Shown in pieces: positions 13,401 to 26,362 of a DNA stretch of 64,000 nt. The translations under genes and the position numbers were made by a program. The stretch's first letter is position 1. Each line of letters begins with the position of its first letter. The notes under the pieces are model-generated. The model did not search any database and was not told the origin of the DNA. It worked only from the letters and a program-made list of their open reading frames with translations. This DNA is from Colletes latitarsis (lineage: Eukaryota; Arthropoda; Insecta; Hymenoptera; Colletidae): assembly GCF_051014445.1 (NCBI RefSeq), contig NC_135140.1, positions 18,035,501-18,099,500 of the forward strand, read 5' to 3'.

Positions 13401-14932
13401 CGATTTTGAAGAAGACTGCGTCGAAGGATACTTTCGCGAGCAAGAACTGAAGCTGCAGATGTCAACGGAGGAGAGAGTGAAGGTTACGACGGAAAGGGTC
13501 GAGAATATGCATCAGAAGATAGAAGACATTGATAAGAAGGAACACACGCAGAATGCTTCGCTGCAGGTAATAACGCTACATAACTGTTGTTAAAATCCAA
13601 TAACGTGGTTTCCTTTTATCGTCGCAGGCGGTGGAATTTCGCATCCGTAAGCTGGAGGAGTTGAACGAGCAGACATTGGCTCACCTGGGTGTCATCCATC
13701 GGTTCATGGCGACGCACATGCCCAACATAGAAACGTTATCCGGCTTCGACGTGGAAGGACGCGTACGCCGAGTGTCGGAGCGTTCGGAAGTTCTGTCAGA
13801 AACGGATTCTCACACGCAACTACCGACCATTGCCCTTAAACGCAAGAGGCTGATGCGATCGTTGACCGACGGGACGTTCCTCAACATGGGTCAGCCGTTG
13901 GACGACGACGTGCTGAAACATTCAGAGGTAGCCACGTCCCGCGAGAATCTTAGCAGAAACGAATCGTCCGTAAGCGGGGACGGGCAGATCGTTCAGGACG
14001 ACATGAAGACAACGACCAGCCAGGAAACCGAGGTGAGCAAAGGCGACGGCGAAGGGGAAACTATAAAGAAGGAATCGCAGACGGACAGCAGAGAACCGAG
14101 CATGGATCCCAGTGTCGAGCCAAGCAGAGAACCGAGCAGCAGAGAGTTAAGCACAGACCCGAGTAGACAAACGAGCAGGGAACTGAGCAGAGAGACGAGC
14201 AGAGAAGCGACCAGCAGAGAGGCTACCAGCAAAGAACCAAGCAGAGAAGCGAGCAGCGAGGCTCCTGCTTCGGAACCGACCAGACAAGACTCGACGGAAC
14301 GTCCCACGCGGCAAAACAGCAGAACACGCTCAGAGTCCGACGACGTGATGGTGTTACCCTCGAGAGGTGTCACCTGGGCTGAACCACGAGTCGCGGTGAT
14401 TCCATCCGTGTCGTCGACGAGCAGCACCCAACGTTCGATTCTGCTGGCGATGCGCGCCGAATACACCAGCATAACGGACGAGTTGGAGAGTTACTGCGGC
14501 CTTCTCAGTCCGCCGCGAACGCCACCGATTTCGCCGCCTCCTTCGAGGGCCAGGCACCACACCGGCATGTCGAACGCGGAGATGGCCTGGCAGATCGAGA
14601 ACGAACATCTGCGCGACGCCGAGGAATGCGATTACCAGCAGATGGAAGATCTGATACAGAGAAGATACATAGGCGACGACGACGAGCCCGTGCACACGTC
14701 GGACGAAGCAAGCGGCGGCGGGCCATTCTTCATATCGAACGAGCACAGACACCAGCTACGCAGATCGTCCGCCATCGACGAGGAATCTCGTAGGCCGGCG
14801 CCTACTATCAGTGTGACGAGAGAGATCGAACAAACGCTTTCACGGCCGCCGATCCGCGACTCCGAAAGTTCCGATCCGAACGACAAGAACCTGAGTACCG
14901 TACCTGCTCCAGCTTCGGAGACCATGTGCTGA
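4473..14932 (+). CDS. Trpm: TRPM-family cation channel (transient receptor potential melastatin)
   Basis: Complete gene for the single insect-type TRPM, a plasma-membrane divalent-cation channel (zinc and magnesium handling in flies). Exons: 4473-4535, 4712-4794, 6383-6569, 6646-6859, 6940-7099, 7179-7315, 7389-7545, 7625-7787, 7883-8191, 8278-8824, 8923-9134, 9227-9394, 10239-10298, 11750-11962, 12282-12630, 12744-12889, 12976-13566, 13628-14932. All phases match, giving 1687 residues. The N-terminal melastatin homology/SLOG region (about 25-400) carries RSWIEATFQKREC and GAWIFTGGTNTGV. Six membrane segments: S1 ~885-908, S2 918-937, S3 955-973, S4 982-1001, S5 1020-1042, S6 1093-1117. The pore has YGEVYADNID (1066-1075), the divalent-selective filter of TRPM1/3/6/7. 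The TRP box region HQVWMFQRF leads to KPVLPPPL. A coiled coil follows at ~1215-1280, then a disordered tail with no kinase domain. The intron after 6569 has a GC donor. The start is the first ATG, opening a 21-residue exon; an upstream alternative first exon is possible. Confidence 0.96.
10239..10298 (+). other. 60-base in-frame mini-exon of TRPM, candidate cassette exon
   Basis: This exon encodes 20 residues rich in Arg, Lys and Ser (KRQRRSLSVRNKSSSQQGAK). It has a TTTTTTAG acceptor and an AAG|GTATAT donor and is phase 0 at both ends, so skipping it would keep the frame. It sits alone between introns of 0.84 and 1.45 kb in the cytosolic linker before S1. The sequence could be a phosphorylation or basic sorting segment; that is inference. 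Confidence 0.75.
14088..14340 (+). repeat. Ser-Arg-Glu/Pro-Ser repeat region in the TRPM tail
   Basis: Within the last TRPM exon, imperfect repeats of the type SREPS, SRETS and SREATS run through about residues 1407-1491. The DNA is a degenerate array of AGCAGAGA-like units. The antisense frame is open across it as a Leu/Ser-rich shadow and is not a gene. The segment is predicted to be disordered and phosphorylatable. Confidence 0.8.
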
Positions 14933-17900
14933 ATATTGTCAGTGTGTGTGATCTCGCCACAAGATAAATGGTACTATACCAAACGTAAAATCGATGTACG
15001 TACAAATTGATCGTGACTCGACATCGCGGCGGAATATATTTTCAATTTAAATTATTTTTCTGATCGTAATGGCAAGGCCCCAGGGGGCCTTGGTAACTTT
15101 AAACGTATAGGTGTATATTTTGCCTCGTCGTGTTCAACACAAATATTATAGCGTGTATCGAAGATGGCTGTAGCGAGGCTCTCGAGGTTCGTAAACTATT
15201 TTTAAAATTCTATTAATTTTATTTCCATCGGATGCATTTCCCTATTACTAATTGCTCTGCTCAATATATTTTTTGCAGGGGCTGAAAAGGCTCAGAGAAT
15301 AATTGTTTTAAACTGTTATGCATCGGTTCTTAACGAACCAGTTAACCATACCTGTATCTTCAATTTTTATATTTATTTAATTGCACATTCGTTTATTATG
15401 CTATAATATTTGTCTTGATAGTAGTAATATTAAAATATAGACGAGAAGCGGAGACAGCGCTTTAAACGACGAATAAGCGTACAAATAAAAAAACGTGTGT
15501 TCCGGTCATTCACGTGTCGTAATAAAAATAAAAATTCGAATAAACGTTTCATCGCAGCATGTTTATATGTACATGATTAGAAAGAGTGCATCTTTTATTT
15601 AATCGCTTACTCACAGTGCAAAGTGCTTGGCTCTCCGTGTCGGAATCGAAAATTGTTTCCCGATAGATTTTAGCTACAATTTTTCTCACGTTTTTAGCGT
15701 TTCTTTTCGCGAATAGCCTGATTACTTATCTTCGAGTACTTAGCGTATTGTGTATATATATATATGTATATGCACATAAATTTGTACATACAAACGTGAA
15801 CATTATTATACTCGAGAAGGTTTCGATTGAACTCGGGTATTCAGAATTTGTAGTATATCGCAATTTGTACGTAGCTTCTTTTTCGTTGGAATGCTGTATT
15901 TGTATGTATCGACAATCTAATCGTTTTATCAATTTTACAGAATGTTCGCCAACTTTCTATAGAGAATTTTTAATTTGCGTTTTACGCGCGTCGTGTACAA
16001 TTTTACAACTTATTTATTAACCTAGCGTACGGTTATAAATGTATACAGTTTTTACGATCCCACGTTCGAATACTCGAAGAAACTGGGCGAAAATTAACGT
16101 CACACAATACGTATGTATGTTTACATTACTGTTAATTTATTTTTTAATCATCGGCTTTATAAAGCTTCCAATAGAATACTAATTTTATAAATTGCCACTA
16201 GAACATTAATACTAACTTCTGCGTATAAAATTACAGCTGCAATTTCCATGTATAGAATCTAATTAGTAGCCAGTACGTAGAGAGTATCTGTTGTAGATGT
16301 AAAACTAGGCAGTTTAATCGAAAATGAATCGCAACATATTTTTGACTCCTTTGCTTGATTCAGTCTGTTCGATTGCTCGTTAAGAATAATATCTTTAACT
16401 TTGTATATTATAATAGGGGGTAATGAATATTGTACGCACGTTCAATCATGTCCGCGTACGGTTGATTGCTGTCAACAATATTAAGGATCGTAATATATTA
16501 TAGATAATTTTTACGCGCATAATAAGTTTAATGTAACGAAGGTCTTGGTTGTAAAAACGTTGGTTATATGTTTCTTTCGAACGTACCGATCGGTTAACAA
16601 AACTGATTTGTGCCTACTTGGAAATTGCAATTAACGTCGGCGGTATTTTTAAGGTTTTAAGAACGAATACGTTCCGAGGAGGCTTGCGTTACCGTCACTT
16701 CTGTGAATCGTATTATAATGCACTGTATACAAGCATTTCTCAAGTTCCTTCCATTTTCTAGACCGTGTATTTTTCAATTTTATATGCACGTACAATTTGT
16801 TTGTTAATCGCGTGGCATCGCGACAGAACCGTACTGGCTTTAGGGTGCAATTTCATTTTAGTAAATTTAGAAACCACTGAAGATAGTTTCGGTGCAAATG
16901 ATTTTCTCTGCTAATTACTTGTAACGCGACACACGGTATACGCAGCTTTGTTATCATTTAGACACGTGCGAATAGCGTTTGCATCGAATCGACCGATTTA
17001 CAAAACGATTCAATTCAAGTCGAACCACCAGCCGTACTGATTCATTCATTTTCATTATCGTTACATGGAAGAATACCGTCCTGTTATAGGTTTTTTACCG
17101 TCGTTCCAATACGAATGCAAGCGCTGGAAGAAAAACAGAAAGAAAACTCGCCGAAATATTTTAGGTGTAACGTCGTACAACGCAAGACTTCATTTTATAC
17201 GTACGGTTTACCAACGAACAGCTTCTGTGTTTCTATTATAATTTACGCGTTTTTTTACAACAGCCGCGCGGGCGTACAACTTTTAGATAGATCACACGCG
17301 GTTTGTTCGCGCGAACGTAATAGAAAAGAAAGAAATTGCAGTTCGGTTCGATTACCACGGTCGTTGGCGTGTTTCTTGTAAAATTTTGCTGTAATCTCTT
17401 GTATTCTCAGACAAATGTAGTGTGTAGAATTAATAATCGCGAACGATTCGCACGCGTCTATCACGTCGTTACTGCCGAACGTTTTTATGAATCTTTTGAC
17501 GTACAGAATGTAAACAAAGTGTTTGTCACGCGAATTTTTATATTAAATAACTCATTGTGTCAGGTCTAATGTCTCGTGCATAATTACGGAGAACTACGTG
17601 GGGGAACTCGACGATGTTCAATTGGTCAAAACATTATCAATCTTTCGCAAGAAAACAACTCGTTTGTAACGCTTGGTTCTTGATGAACATCGTACTCTCT
17701 CGTCGAGTGGAATACGTAAAAATCTAGAAATATTTCGACCTTGAATTCTTTAGATTCAGATCGAGCCTCGACTTAAAATTCCAAGGTCTAGCATAAGTTT
17801 ACATCCTCGGAAACTGGTGACAAACACTTTTTTTTCTGCACCCTGTACATTTAGGGCCTTATCGCGCACTACCTGCTGCGTCAAACACAGAATTTAAGGA

Positions 17901-18690
17901 CCACGTAAAAGCGAACCATATCACGCGGACGCGTTCTTAAGAACGATGCCAATCCGTGTTAGTACCTACGATACGCAACCGAAAACAGAAATATTTGATA
18001 TTTGAACCTAAAAGATGAAAAAAGAAAAAAAAATTACAAACGGATGCCTAATTGTATAAAAAAAAAACAAATATGTGTATAGTAGGCTAAAATTTTAAGG
18101 CGAGAAAGATGTAGAACGAAGACGGGCGAACTTAAGACTGTTCCAAAGGAAACAACGCCTCCGGTTACTTATTTTATGATCGAGTGAACGAAAGAATCGA
18201 CTAGAAACACCAACCCCTCTTTTACTGCCTTAATCTAGTGGCTCGGATGTTTAATGTTGAACAGCATTCGATAAAAGTAGCGACGGGTTTCAGCAATTTC
18301 GACGAGATAAATGTTAAGTAATGATTTCAGTTTGTCTGCCATGAAATTGTAAGACGTTTCGATACTTCGCTACTCTCGTGGGTTACATCAATGTGCGTGG
18401 ATTCTTTCGTTGACGCCGACATATCGCACAATGTAAATCGAATACGCCATTTGTTTTCAAGGAATATCGTCGATCGATCCGTTGCTGAATTTTGAAGTCT
18501 CCAGTCTCGGAAAATTCAGCAGCGCGTTGAATATAGTTGAATTTATTTGAATATAACGGATTTGTACATATATTTGCTTATACCATGGTTCCTGTTATCA
18601 TTAATTTCGTTGCGTCCTGAAATCTATTGAAATCAAATTGGCTTGCAAGTCGCATCTTTGGGATTACCGATTTTATTCAAACTTTTTATA
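14933..18690. other. TRPM 3' UTR followed by gene-free intergenic sequence
   Basis: The 3' UTR begins at 14933. Several AATAAA motifs occur between 15484 and 15545, so the transcript may end near there. A short TATATATATATG tract lies near 15753. Nothing else in this stretch can be assigned; the reading frames are short and compositionally random. Confidence 0.5.
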
Positions 18691-19928
18691 CAGGGTGTTC
18701 GTCCACCCTTGGGAAAAATTTTAATGGAGGTTTCTAGAGGCCAAAATAAGACGAAAATCAAGAGTACCAATTTGTTGATGGAGGCTTCGTTAAAAAGTTA
18801 TTAACAATTAAGTTCAAAAATTTCAAATCGTTCTGGAAAAATTATTTTCGGTTGCGGGGGTCAATTACAATCATTTTTGGTCATTAGACATATCCTCGAA
18901 ATCCTACCCACTTTCGAGAAAAAAATTCGAGAAGGTTTGAAATTTTTCGACGAAATTAAAATATATTAAATCATTCTGAAAAAAATACTGTTAGCTAGGG
19001 GGGTCAATTACAATCATTTTTGGTCAACAGACATACCCCCGAAATTCTACTCAGTTTCTAGAAAAAAAATCGAGAAGGTTTGAAATTTTTCGACGAAATT
19101 AAAATATTTCAAATCGTTTTGGAAAAATTATTTTCGGTTGCAGGGGTCAATTACAATCATTTTTGGTCATTACACATACCCTCGAAATCCTACTCAGTTT
19201 CGAGAAAAAAATTCGAGAAGGTATGAAAATTTTCGATGGAAAAAAAAAATTTCAAATTGTTTTGGAAAAATTATTTTCGGTTGTGGGGGTCAATTACAAT
19301 CATTTTTGGTCATTAGACATATCCTCGAAATCCTACTCAGTTTCGAGAAAAAAATTCGAGAAGGTATGAAAATTTTCGATGGAAAAAAAAAATTTCAAAT
19401 TGTTTTGGAAAAATTATTTTCGGTTGTGGGGGTCAATTACAATCATTTTTGGTCATTAGACATATCCTCGAAATCCTACGCATTTTCGAGAAAAAAATTC
19501 CTTAATGAAAATCTAATTAGGCGCCAAAAGTCGACGAAAAATTAAAATTTCAAATCGTTTTGGAAAAATTATTTTCGGTTGCGGGGGTCAATTACAATCA
19601 TTTTTGGTGAATAGACATATCCTCGAAATCCTACGAATTTTCGAGAAAAAAATTGCTTACTGAAAATCTAATTAGGCGCCAAAAGTCGACGAAAAATAAA
19701 AATTTCAAATCGTTTTGGAAAAATTATTTTCGGTTGTGGGGGTCAATTACAATCATTTTTGGTCATTACACATAACCTCGAAATCCTACGTACTTTCAAG
19801 AAAAAAATTCGGAACAGATGGAAATTTAAACGTTAATAACTCTTTAACGAAGCCTCCATCAACAAATTGGTATTCTTGGTTTTCGTCTTATTTTGGCCTC
19901 TAGAATTCCCTACTAAAATTTTTCCCTG
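18691..19928. mobile_element. Satellite-carrying inverted-repeat element, copy A
   Basis: Non-autonomous DNA element bounded by TA. The left end CAGGGTGTTCGTCCACCCTT is followed by GGGAAAAATTTTAATGG and a conserved subterminal block (TAGAGGCCAAAATAAGACG). The same blocks recur in reverse complement at the right end (CGTCTTATTTTGGCCTCTAG), so the inverted repeats are about 120 bp. The outermost ~18 bases of the right repeat are missing, leaving only TTTCCCTG. The interior is a tandem array whose marker TCAATTACAATC recurs at 18861, 19004, 19147, 19290, 19433, 19588 and 19743, giving periods of 143, 143, 143, 143, 155 and 155 bp. The longer monomer carries an added CTAATTAGGCGCC block. No transposase is encoded. 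Confidence 0.85.
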
Positions 19929-21566
19929 TATAAAGCTCATTATTTACTTATCAAAAGGTGTCTTTTGTCGCCTTTGGTAAAAAGTAGCATTAAATATCTT
20001 TCCAAATAATCTCCAAAGAGAAGTTTGAATATAATCAGCGACCCCTTCTTACGAATCTATTTTTGTGTGCGTGTGTTATTACCGTTAATCATTAGCATTA
20101 TTATTACTATTAAGCGTATTAAATTCGTCGTCGTTTGCGCAGATAGTGTTAAAAAGAAGTTTTTTGACTTTCGACGTCGCCCAACGAATCAAAACGACAT
20201 CCGTGAAAGTGAAATAAAAATTTAAAAATTAAAAAATATATAAAAAAAAGAAAAATGTGCTATCGCGTAAGTCGAGCCTTACATAAGACGATCCAGGTCG
20301 ATAATTAGAACAACGAACGCTTGCGATTTGTCGTTGACGAACTTGCGAACTCCATAATGACACGCTGCTTCGTGCATTTTAATCGAACCAGCTTGTTTCG
20401 TTTCAAGTTTTCGCGAACACTTTCCTTCCATTCCTCCCTTCGTGCTTGTAACGCCAGAGGGACTCGAAAAAGTAGAATATTATTTACAAAGAAGTATGTT
20501 TCGCTAATATTAATGTTTACGCTGCTATCAAATCCTTTCTCGACAGCTGATGAGATTCGTCGGTATGTGCTTACGAATGCAATCGATGAGGTACGATATC
20601 GATCGAGCGAGTGCACTTCGAAACAAATCGTTGCTATGCAGGAGAGTGTGCCAAAACGTGCGTAACGATCTGAATTGTACTTGAAAGAACGAATAAAGAA
20701 TGTAGAATAAAATGTTCTCGTACGACGCGTCCGTTTTCGAAATGATCGAACTTGAAAATGCACGGGGCACGAGATACTCGACCGACACGCTCGTGGGTCG
20801 CGACTGCGCAGTGGATCAATTTTTTCTTGGAACATGTGTTCAGCATTTCCGTTTGGGAAACAGATTTCTGGTTAAAAGTTACTACTTTTGTGTATTGTAC
20901 AAAATAAAATAGTTAAACGCGTGCCCCGTGCGCTATCAAAGTCGTTCGAGAAACGAAACCTCGTGCTGACAAATTTTATTCCACGTTCGTTTTGGCGAAT
21001 TAGGTTATATCCTGTGTAGCGACGGGTTCAAGCTAGCGATGGGATCGATTCGATACTTGCTCACGATATTCACTTATTTGGTTCTTCACGACGAAGGAAT
21101 ACTTGAGAATTAATTGTTCCTACATCAAAAAGAGAGATTCTTTTCTTCCAAGCGTGGAATATTGTACTTGAATAATTCGAGTCTGGAATTTATATTCATG
21201 AATACGTATCGAGCTGTATCCCATCGGTAGGCTAACTCGATATTGAAATTACCGTCGTCTAGATCGTAAATATCGTTAGATTTTGTACCTATATACCGCG
21301 AGTGGTACAAATAAAAGTTTGCTCAACATTTTGGTGCATAATACTTCGAATGTGTGCAAGATTCTCCGCAGCTATTTTACATATTAGCACGCAGAGTTCG
21401 CATGATTTCGCCGAATTAAAGAATGGAATATTCTTTCCGATGCTCAATATTCTTCGGTAGGAATATTATTGCAGATATACACCATGAATTTTGCGTTATT
21501 CTCGTTTAAGCATAAGAGACCTTTAGTTGCAAATTGCTGGCACGCGTTTGCTAAAAAATCGTATAA
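19929..21566. other. Intergenic stretch between two repeat elements
   Basis: Overlapping open frames on both strands at 20305-20846 include one of 176 codons on the minus strand. None has recognisable domains or convincing splice structure, and they overlap one another. I see no supported gene here. Confidence 0.4.
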
Positions 21567-23099
21567 TACAGGATGTTCGGCCACACCTGGGAAAAATTTT
21601 AATGGGAGATTCTAGAGGCCAAAATAAGACGAAAATCAAGAATATCAATTTCTTGACTGAGTCCTCGTTAAAAAGTTATTAACAATTAAATTAAAACATT
21701 TCAAATCGTTCTGGAAAAATTATTCTCGTTTGCGGGGGTCAATTACAAGTATTTTTGGTCAACAGACATACCCCCGAAATCCTACCCATTTTCGAGAAAA
21801 AAATTCGAGGTGTGAAATTTTTTGACGAAATTACAATATTTCAAATCGTTCTAAAAAAAATATTGTTAGCTAGGGGGGGCAATTACACTCATTTTTGGTC
21901 AACAGACATACCCCCGAAATCCTACCCATTTTCGAGAAAAAAATTCGAGAAGGTGTGAAATTTTTCGACGAAATTAAAATATTTTAAATCGTTCTGAAAA
22001 AAATATAGTTAGCTAGGGGGGTCAATTACAATCATTTTTGGTCAACAGACATACACCCGAAATCCTACCCACTTTCGAGAAAAAAATTCGAGAAGCTGTG
22101 AAATTTTTCGACGAAATTAAAATATTTCAAATCGTTCTGAAAAAAATATTGTTAGCTAGGGGGGTCAATTACAATCATTTTTGGTCAACAGACATACCCC
22201 CGAAATCCTACCCACTTTCGAGAAAAAAATTCGAGAAGCTGTGAAATTTTTCGACGAAATTAAAATATTTCAAATCGTTCTAAAAAAAATATTGTTAGCT
22301 AGGGGAGGCAATTACACTCATTTTTAGTCAATAGACATACCCCCGAAATCCTACCCAGTTTCTAGAAAAAAAATCGAGAAGGTTTGAAATTTTTCGACGA
22401 AATTAAAATATTTCAAATCGTTCTAAAAAAAATATTGTTAGCTAGGGGGGGCAATTACACTCATTTTTGGTCAATAGACATACCCCCGAAATCCTACTCA
22501 GTTTCTAGAAAAAAAATCGAGAAGGTTTGAAATTTTTCGACGAAATTAAAATATTTCAAATCGTTCTGAAAAAAATATTGTTAGCTAGGGGGGTCAATTA
22601 CAATCATTTTTGGTCAACAGACATACCCCCGAAATCCTACCCACTTTCGAGAAAAAAATTCGAGAAGGTGTGAAATTTTTCGACGAAATTAGAATATTTC
22701 AAATCGTTCTAAAAAAAATATTGTTAGCTAGGGGGGTCAATTACAATCATTTTTGGTCCTTACACATACCCACAAAATCCTACGCACTTTCGAGAAAAAA
22801 ATTCTTGGACCGAAAATCTAATTAGGCGCCAAAATTTTTCGACGAAAAAAAAATTTCAAATCGTTCTGAAAAAAATATTGTTAGCTGTGGGGGTCAATTA
22901 CAATCATTTTTGGTGAATAGACATACCCCCGAAATCTTGCGCATTTTTGAGAAAAAAATTCATTACTGGTGAAACTTTAAACGTTAGTAACTTTTTAACG
23001 AAGCCTTCATCAAGAAATTGGTATTCTTGATTTTTGTCTTATTTTGGCCTCTAGAATCCCTCATTAAAATTTTTCCCAGGGGTGGCCGAACACCCTGTA
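21567..23099. mobile_element. Satellite-carrying inverted-repeat element, copy B
   Basis: Same family as copy A, in the same orientation and with both ends present: left CAGGATGTTCGGCCACACCT, right AGGGGTGGCCGAACACCCTG, each next to TA. Roughly 120-bp inverted repeats enclose about nine monomers of ~143 bp. Most monomers here carry TTGTTAGCTAGGGGGG in place of the TTTTCGGTTGCGGGGG of copy A, so each copy has been homogenised to its own subtype. The 155-bp type monomer appears once near the right end (~22737-22893). Open frames of 60-70 codons inside are translations of the monomer. Confidence 0.88.
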
Positions 23100-25255
23100 T
23101 ATTGCGTAATACGCGTAAGTAACAATGTTTCGTAATTGTTTTGTACGATGCTCAAAATGATTGGAGGGTCGTCTAGACCTAACCCAGGGCAAGTCTCAGA
23201 TATTCATTGAAAAATACTATTGTATTAACCTTAAAAAGCCTTCGAGAACACGTACCTGTTCCTCTGACTGTTTTGAGCAGTGTACCATAGTTGAATAAAA
23301 GAAACAGTATCAGTTGACTGCTCGAGGTCGCTTTTTTGACTTTGTATCGTGATAAAAATGATATCTACGTCTACTTTGTCCTTCGTTTGAGCAATAGAGT
23401 GTGTGTCAACAGTTTCGCGCTAAGAGACGAAAGATGGCGTAGCAAAGTGTTGCATCGTAGAAAGGCTCAAGAAATGCATAATGCATAGCAAGATCAAAGA
23501 GCTCCAGAAACTTAATAGAGTCGATGGAAAACATATTTTTAGGATAGTCGACATCGTTTAACAATGTTCCTTCGCTTCGTTACCTTCGAGTAAAAAATAA
23601 CAATCTTCTATAAACGTGTACAAAATAAAAAAAAACAGACAAGACAGTAAAACGATAAAAAAAAAAGACAGAATTTATATAGATGAATTAGAGACGGTCA
23701 CCGAACATTTTCTACTGTGTCGCACCAGCACGGAATTCTGTCTTTTGTGCTTTTAATCCTTGAGAGTGACGTGAGGTTTCGTGCCTCGTGAGGCGATACA
23801 ATAATCAGACAATAACGAATTCTAAAATGCACAATCGTACAGACAAACAAAAAGAACGTCGTTTAGAACATGCATCGTGTTTTCGACGGAACGCCGGGTT
23901 AGTCGAAAATCTCGAATCTAACGAGCTCTAGGATTCTCTGGGAAATAATACTGTTCGTGCCTCGAAAGATGTTCGCGACGAACATTTTACAAGGTTCGGT
24001 GTCATTTGCGTTGTACTCGAGAAATTGAATCTTTTGTCACGCTTCTTATTCTCAGAACTACCGGCAATAGCGACACGCAAGTTTTGAGGTTAGGCGAGAG
24101 AACATCTTTCGAAGCATCACCGCCGTGTATAATATAGTAGGGAGGTTTAAATCGTGCTTGTAAAATGAGAGAAAATAAAAAAATCGTTAGACGCCGCGGA
24201 ATCGCGATCGGCAAGGATTAAAATCACGAACACGAGAAACTGTTAGGCTTCTCGACGTGTATATACTGTCTCTATTGTAAATACACTCGTTTTTCATCGA
24301 CACCGATCAAATTAATAAATGAACGCAACAATTAAGATTGTTCGATACTTTACGATAGTGCTGAATCTGTGTACCTTGATTCTTCTTTGCTCGATGAGGC
24401 GGTGATTAACAAATCGTTTGACAATTGTAAAAATCTCAATAGATAAATGATGAAGATTTAAAACAGTGAGATACAAGGTTCAGAAACATTACACACATTG
24501 AATAAACGCTATCTTAATGTACCTTTATTTTATTCAGAAAATAAAGTCCATAGCTTAACGAGCAAAAAGTCACATGTTCGATTAATTAAACATTCTAACT
24601 GATATAACACCGTTTCTTCAGGATTTTTGCAATCGTCCAATTAATATTGTTACGGTATTAATTCGTTACTTGCGGAAAAGCGTTCTAATTGAATATATCA
24701 TTGTATTGTCAATTACATTTTAGAAAGTACTTTGTAGTATTTTTATCTCTTAAATGGATTCAATCAATTCCGTCTTTTTACACATCCAGCACGCTTATTA
24801 TATGTATATATATATAATAATATGTATATGTGTGTATACGTATTGTAAGCGATTATCGGGTCTGGTTGATCTAACGATACGTATCAATTAGACTAATTTG
24901 CTTGTAATCATAATACATTGCTGTAATTCGAGTCCTAAACTGTATCGACTGGAGCGGAGAAAGCAATCGATTACAATTAAGAAAGAAAGAAATATACCAT
25001 TGTGTAGTTCAGTATCGAGACGAGTTAATAAAAATATAAGTAATCCCTTATTTTTTACAACCCTTTCTTCTCCCATCCCAGTCCTTAAGTCTGGATCCTT
25101 TACAAACGTAACAATATCACATGGAGTTTTATAATCGGCCTCAATTAGGTTGCTTAACACATTAGGTCTCTGTTCACTCTGGAATGAGCTGTCTCGGTGC
25201 ACCCAGGACTCTAGCATCTCTGCATGTGATCAATAATTCGTTATTTTCTACGCTA
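23100..25255. other. Intergenic, gene-free; AT microsatellite near 24800
   Basis: Nothing here can be assigned to a gene. An AT-rich TATATATATAATAATATG tract lies at about 24805-24835. The stretch lies between the copy B element and the 84-bp inverted array. Confidence 0.45.
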
Positions 25256-25725
25256 GATGGTGCTTAATTCCCGACTTCGAACCCTCTGGTGCTAAAACGC
25301 CCAAGTTTGTCGTGGAATATTTCGTTACCTTCAATGCTAAATGACGCTTATTTACCGACCTCGAACCCTCTGGTGCTAAAACGTCCAAGTTTGTCGAGAA
25401 ATCCATCTAGCGTAGACGATACAAACTATTCCACGACAAACTTGGGCGTTTTAGCACCAGAGGGTTCGAGGTCGGTAAATAAGCGTCATCTAGCGTTGGA
25501 GATAATGAACTATTCCACGACAAACTTGGGCGTTTTAGCACCAGGGGGTTTCAGGTCGGGAAATAAGCGCCATCTAGCGTTGGAGATAACGAACTATTCC
25601 ACGACAAACTTGGGCGTTTTAGCACCAGGGGGTTTGAGGTCGGTAAATAAGCGCCATCTAGCGTTGGAGATAACGAACTATCCGCGACAAACTTGGGCGT
25701 TTTGCCGTAGATGGCTGTGCAAATC
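25256..25725. repeat. 84-bp tandem array with an internal orientation switch
   Basis: The monomer contains CGACAAACTTGGGCGTTTTA, GCACCAG and the flank CCATCTAGCGTTGGAGATAA. Between ~25256 and 25410 two monomers run in reverse complement (TAAAACGCCCAAGTTTGTCG). From ~25420 to 25720 four run forward, with markers at about 25434, 25518, 25602 and 25686. Because 84 is a multiple of three, the array stays open in several frames. The 155-codon frame at 25289-25756 is therefore an artefact. Confidence 0.85.
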
Positions 25726-26362
25726 GTGTACCACCGATGGGTCACACTTTCTTTAACTTATGCTGTCACTTATGCCGACACTACTGTAGTTACTATAATG
25801 TAGTAAGAAGCTTTGGACACTGTTTATTAATCATTTTGGGACATCCTGCGTAAGAGGTGCAACGACGATGATAATAAATTTCAACTCTTGTCTATGTTTA
25901 TCAAAAATATTATTACTGAAAATACATCGACTTACAAACAACGCAAACGAGGGGCCGCAGAATGAATCTAAGCAAATAGTTACGTTTAAGATAATTACAT
26001 ACGATATTATACATTTCTAACAATTACACAATAAATAATATCACATTCTCCAGATTGCTTCCGATGATCCGCGTAGGATTTCTCCACAGTAGCATGGCGA
26101 TGATATCTATGACTCCAATAAGATCGACAGTTCTCCATTGTGGTTCGACGTATATACACATTTCTATTTTAGCAACATACAGAGACGTACATAAAATATT
26201 CTCTACGCCAATAACGTGTCCTGGGTACCATTAACAACTATCAAAGATTAAACTTGATCTAGAAACCAGATTTCCAATTATTTTATGTACATTTTCTCCT
26301 ATTACGGGATACAATTAAATAACAACTCATTAATCTCTATGCTTATGTGCGCCTACATAGGT

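Noticed and set aside
13993..14472. 159-codon minus-strand Leu/Ser-rich frame
   Set aside because: Antisense shadow of the SREPS repeat in the last TRPM exon.
20305..20835. 176-codon minus-strand frame
   Set aside because: Overlaps several other open frames on both strands in CpG-rich sequence with few stops. Nothing in the peptide suggests a real protein.
25289..25756. 155-codon repeat-containing frame
   Set aside because: Same reason: an 84-bp tandem array, open because 84 is divisible by three, and it crosses the array's inversion point.
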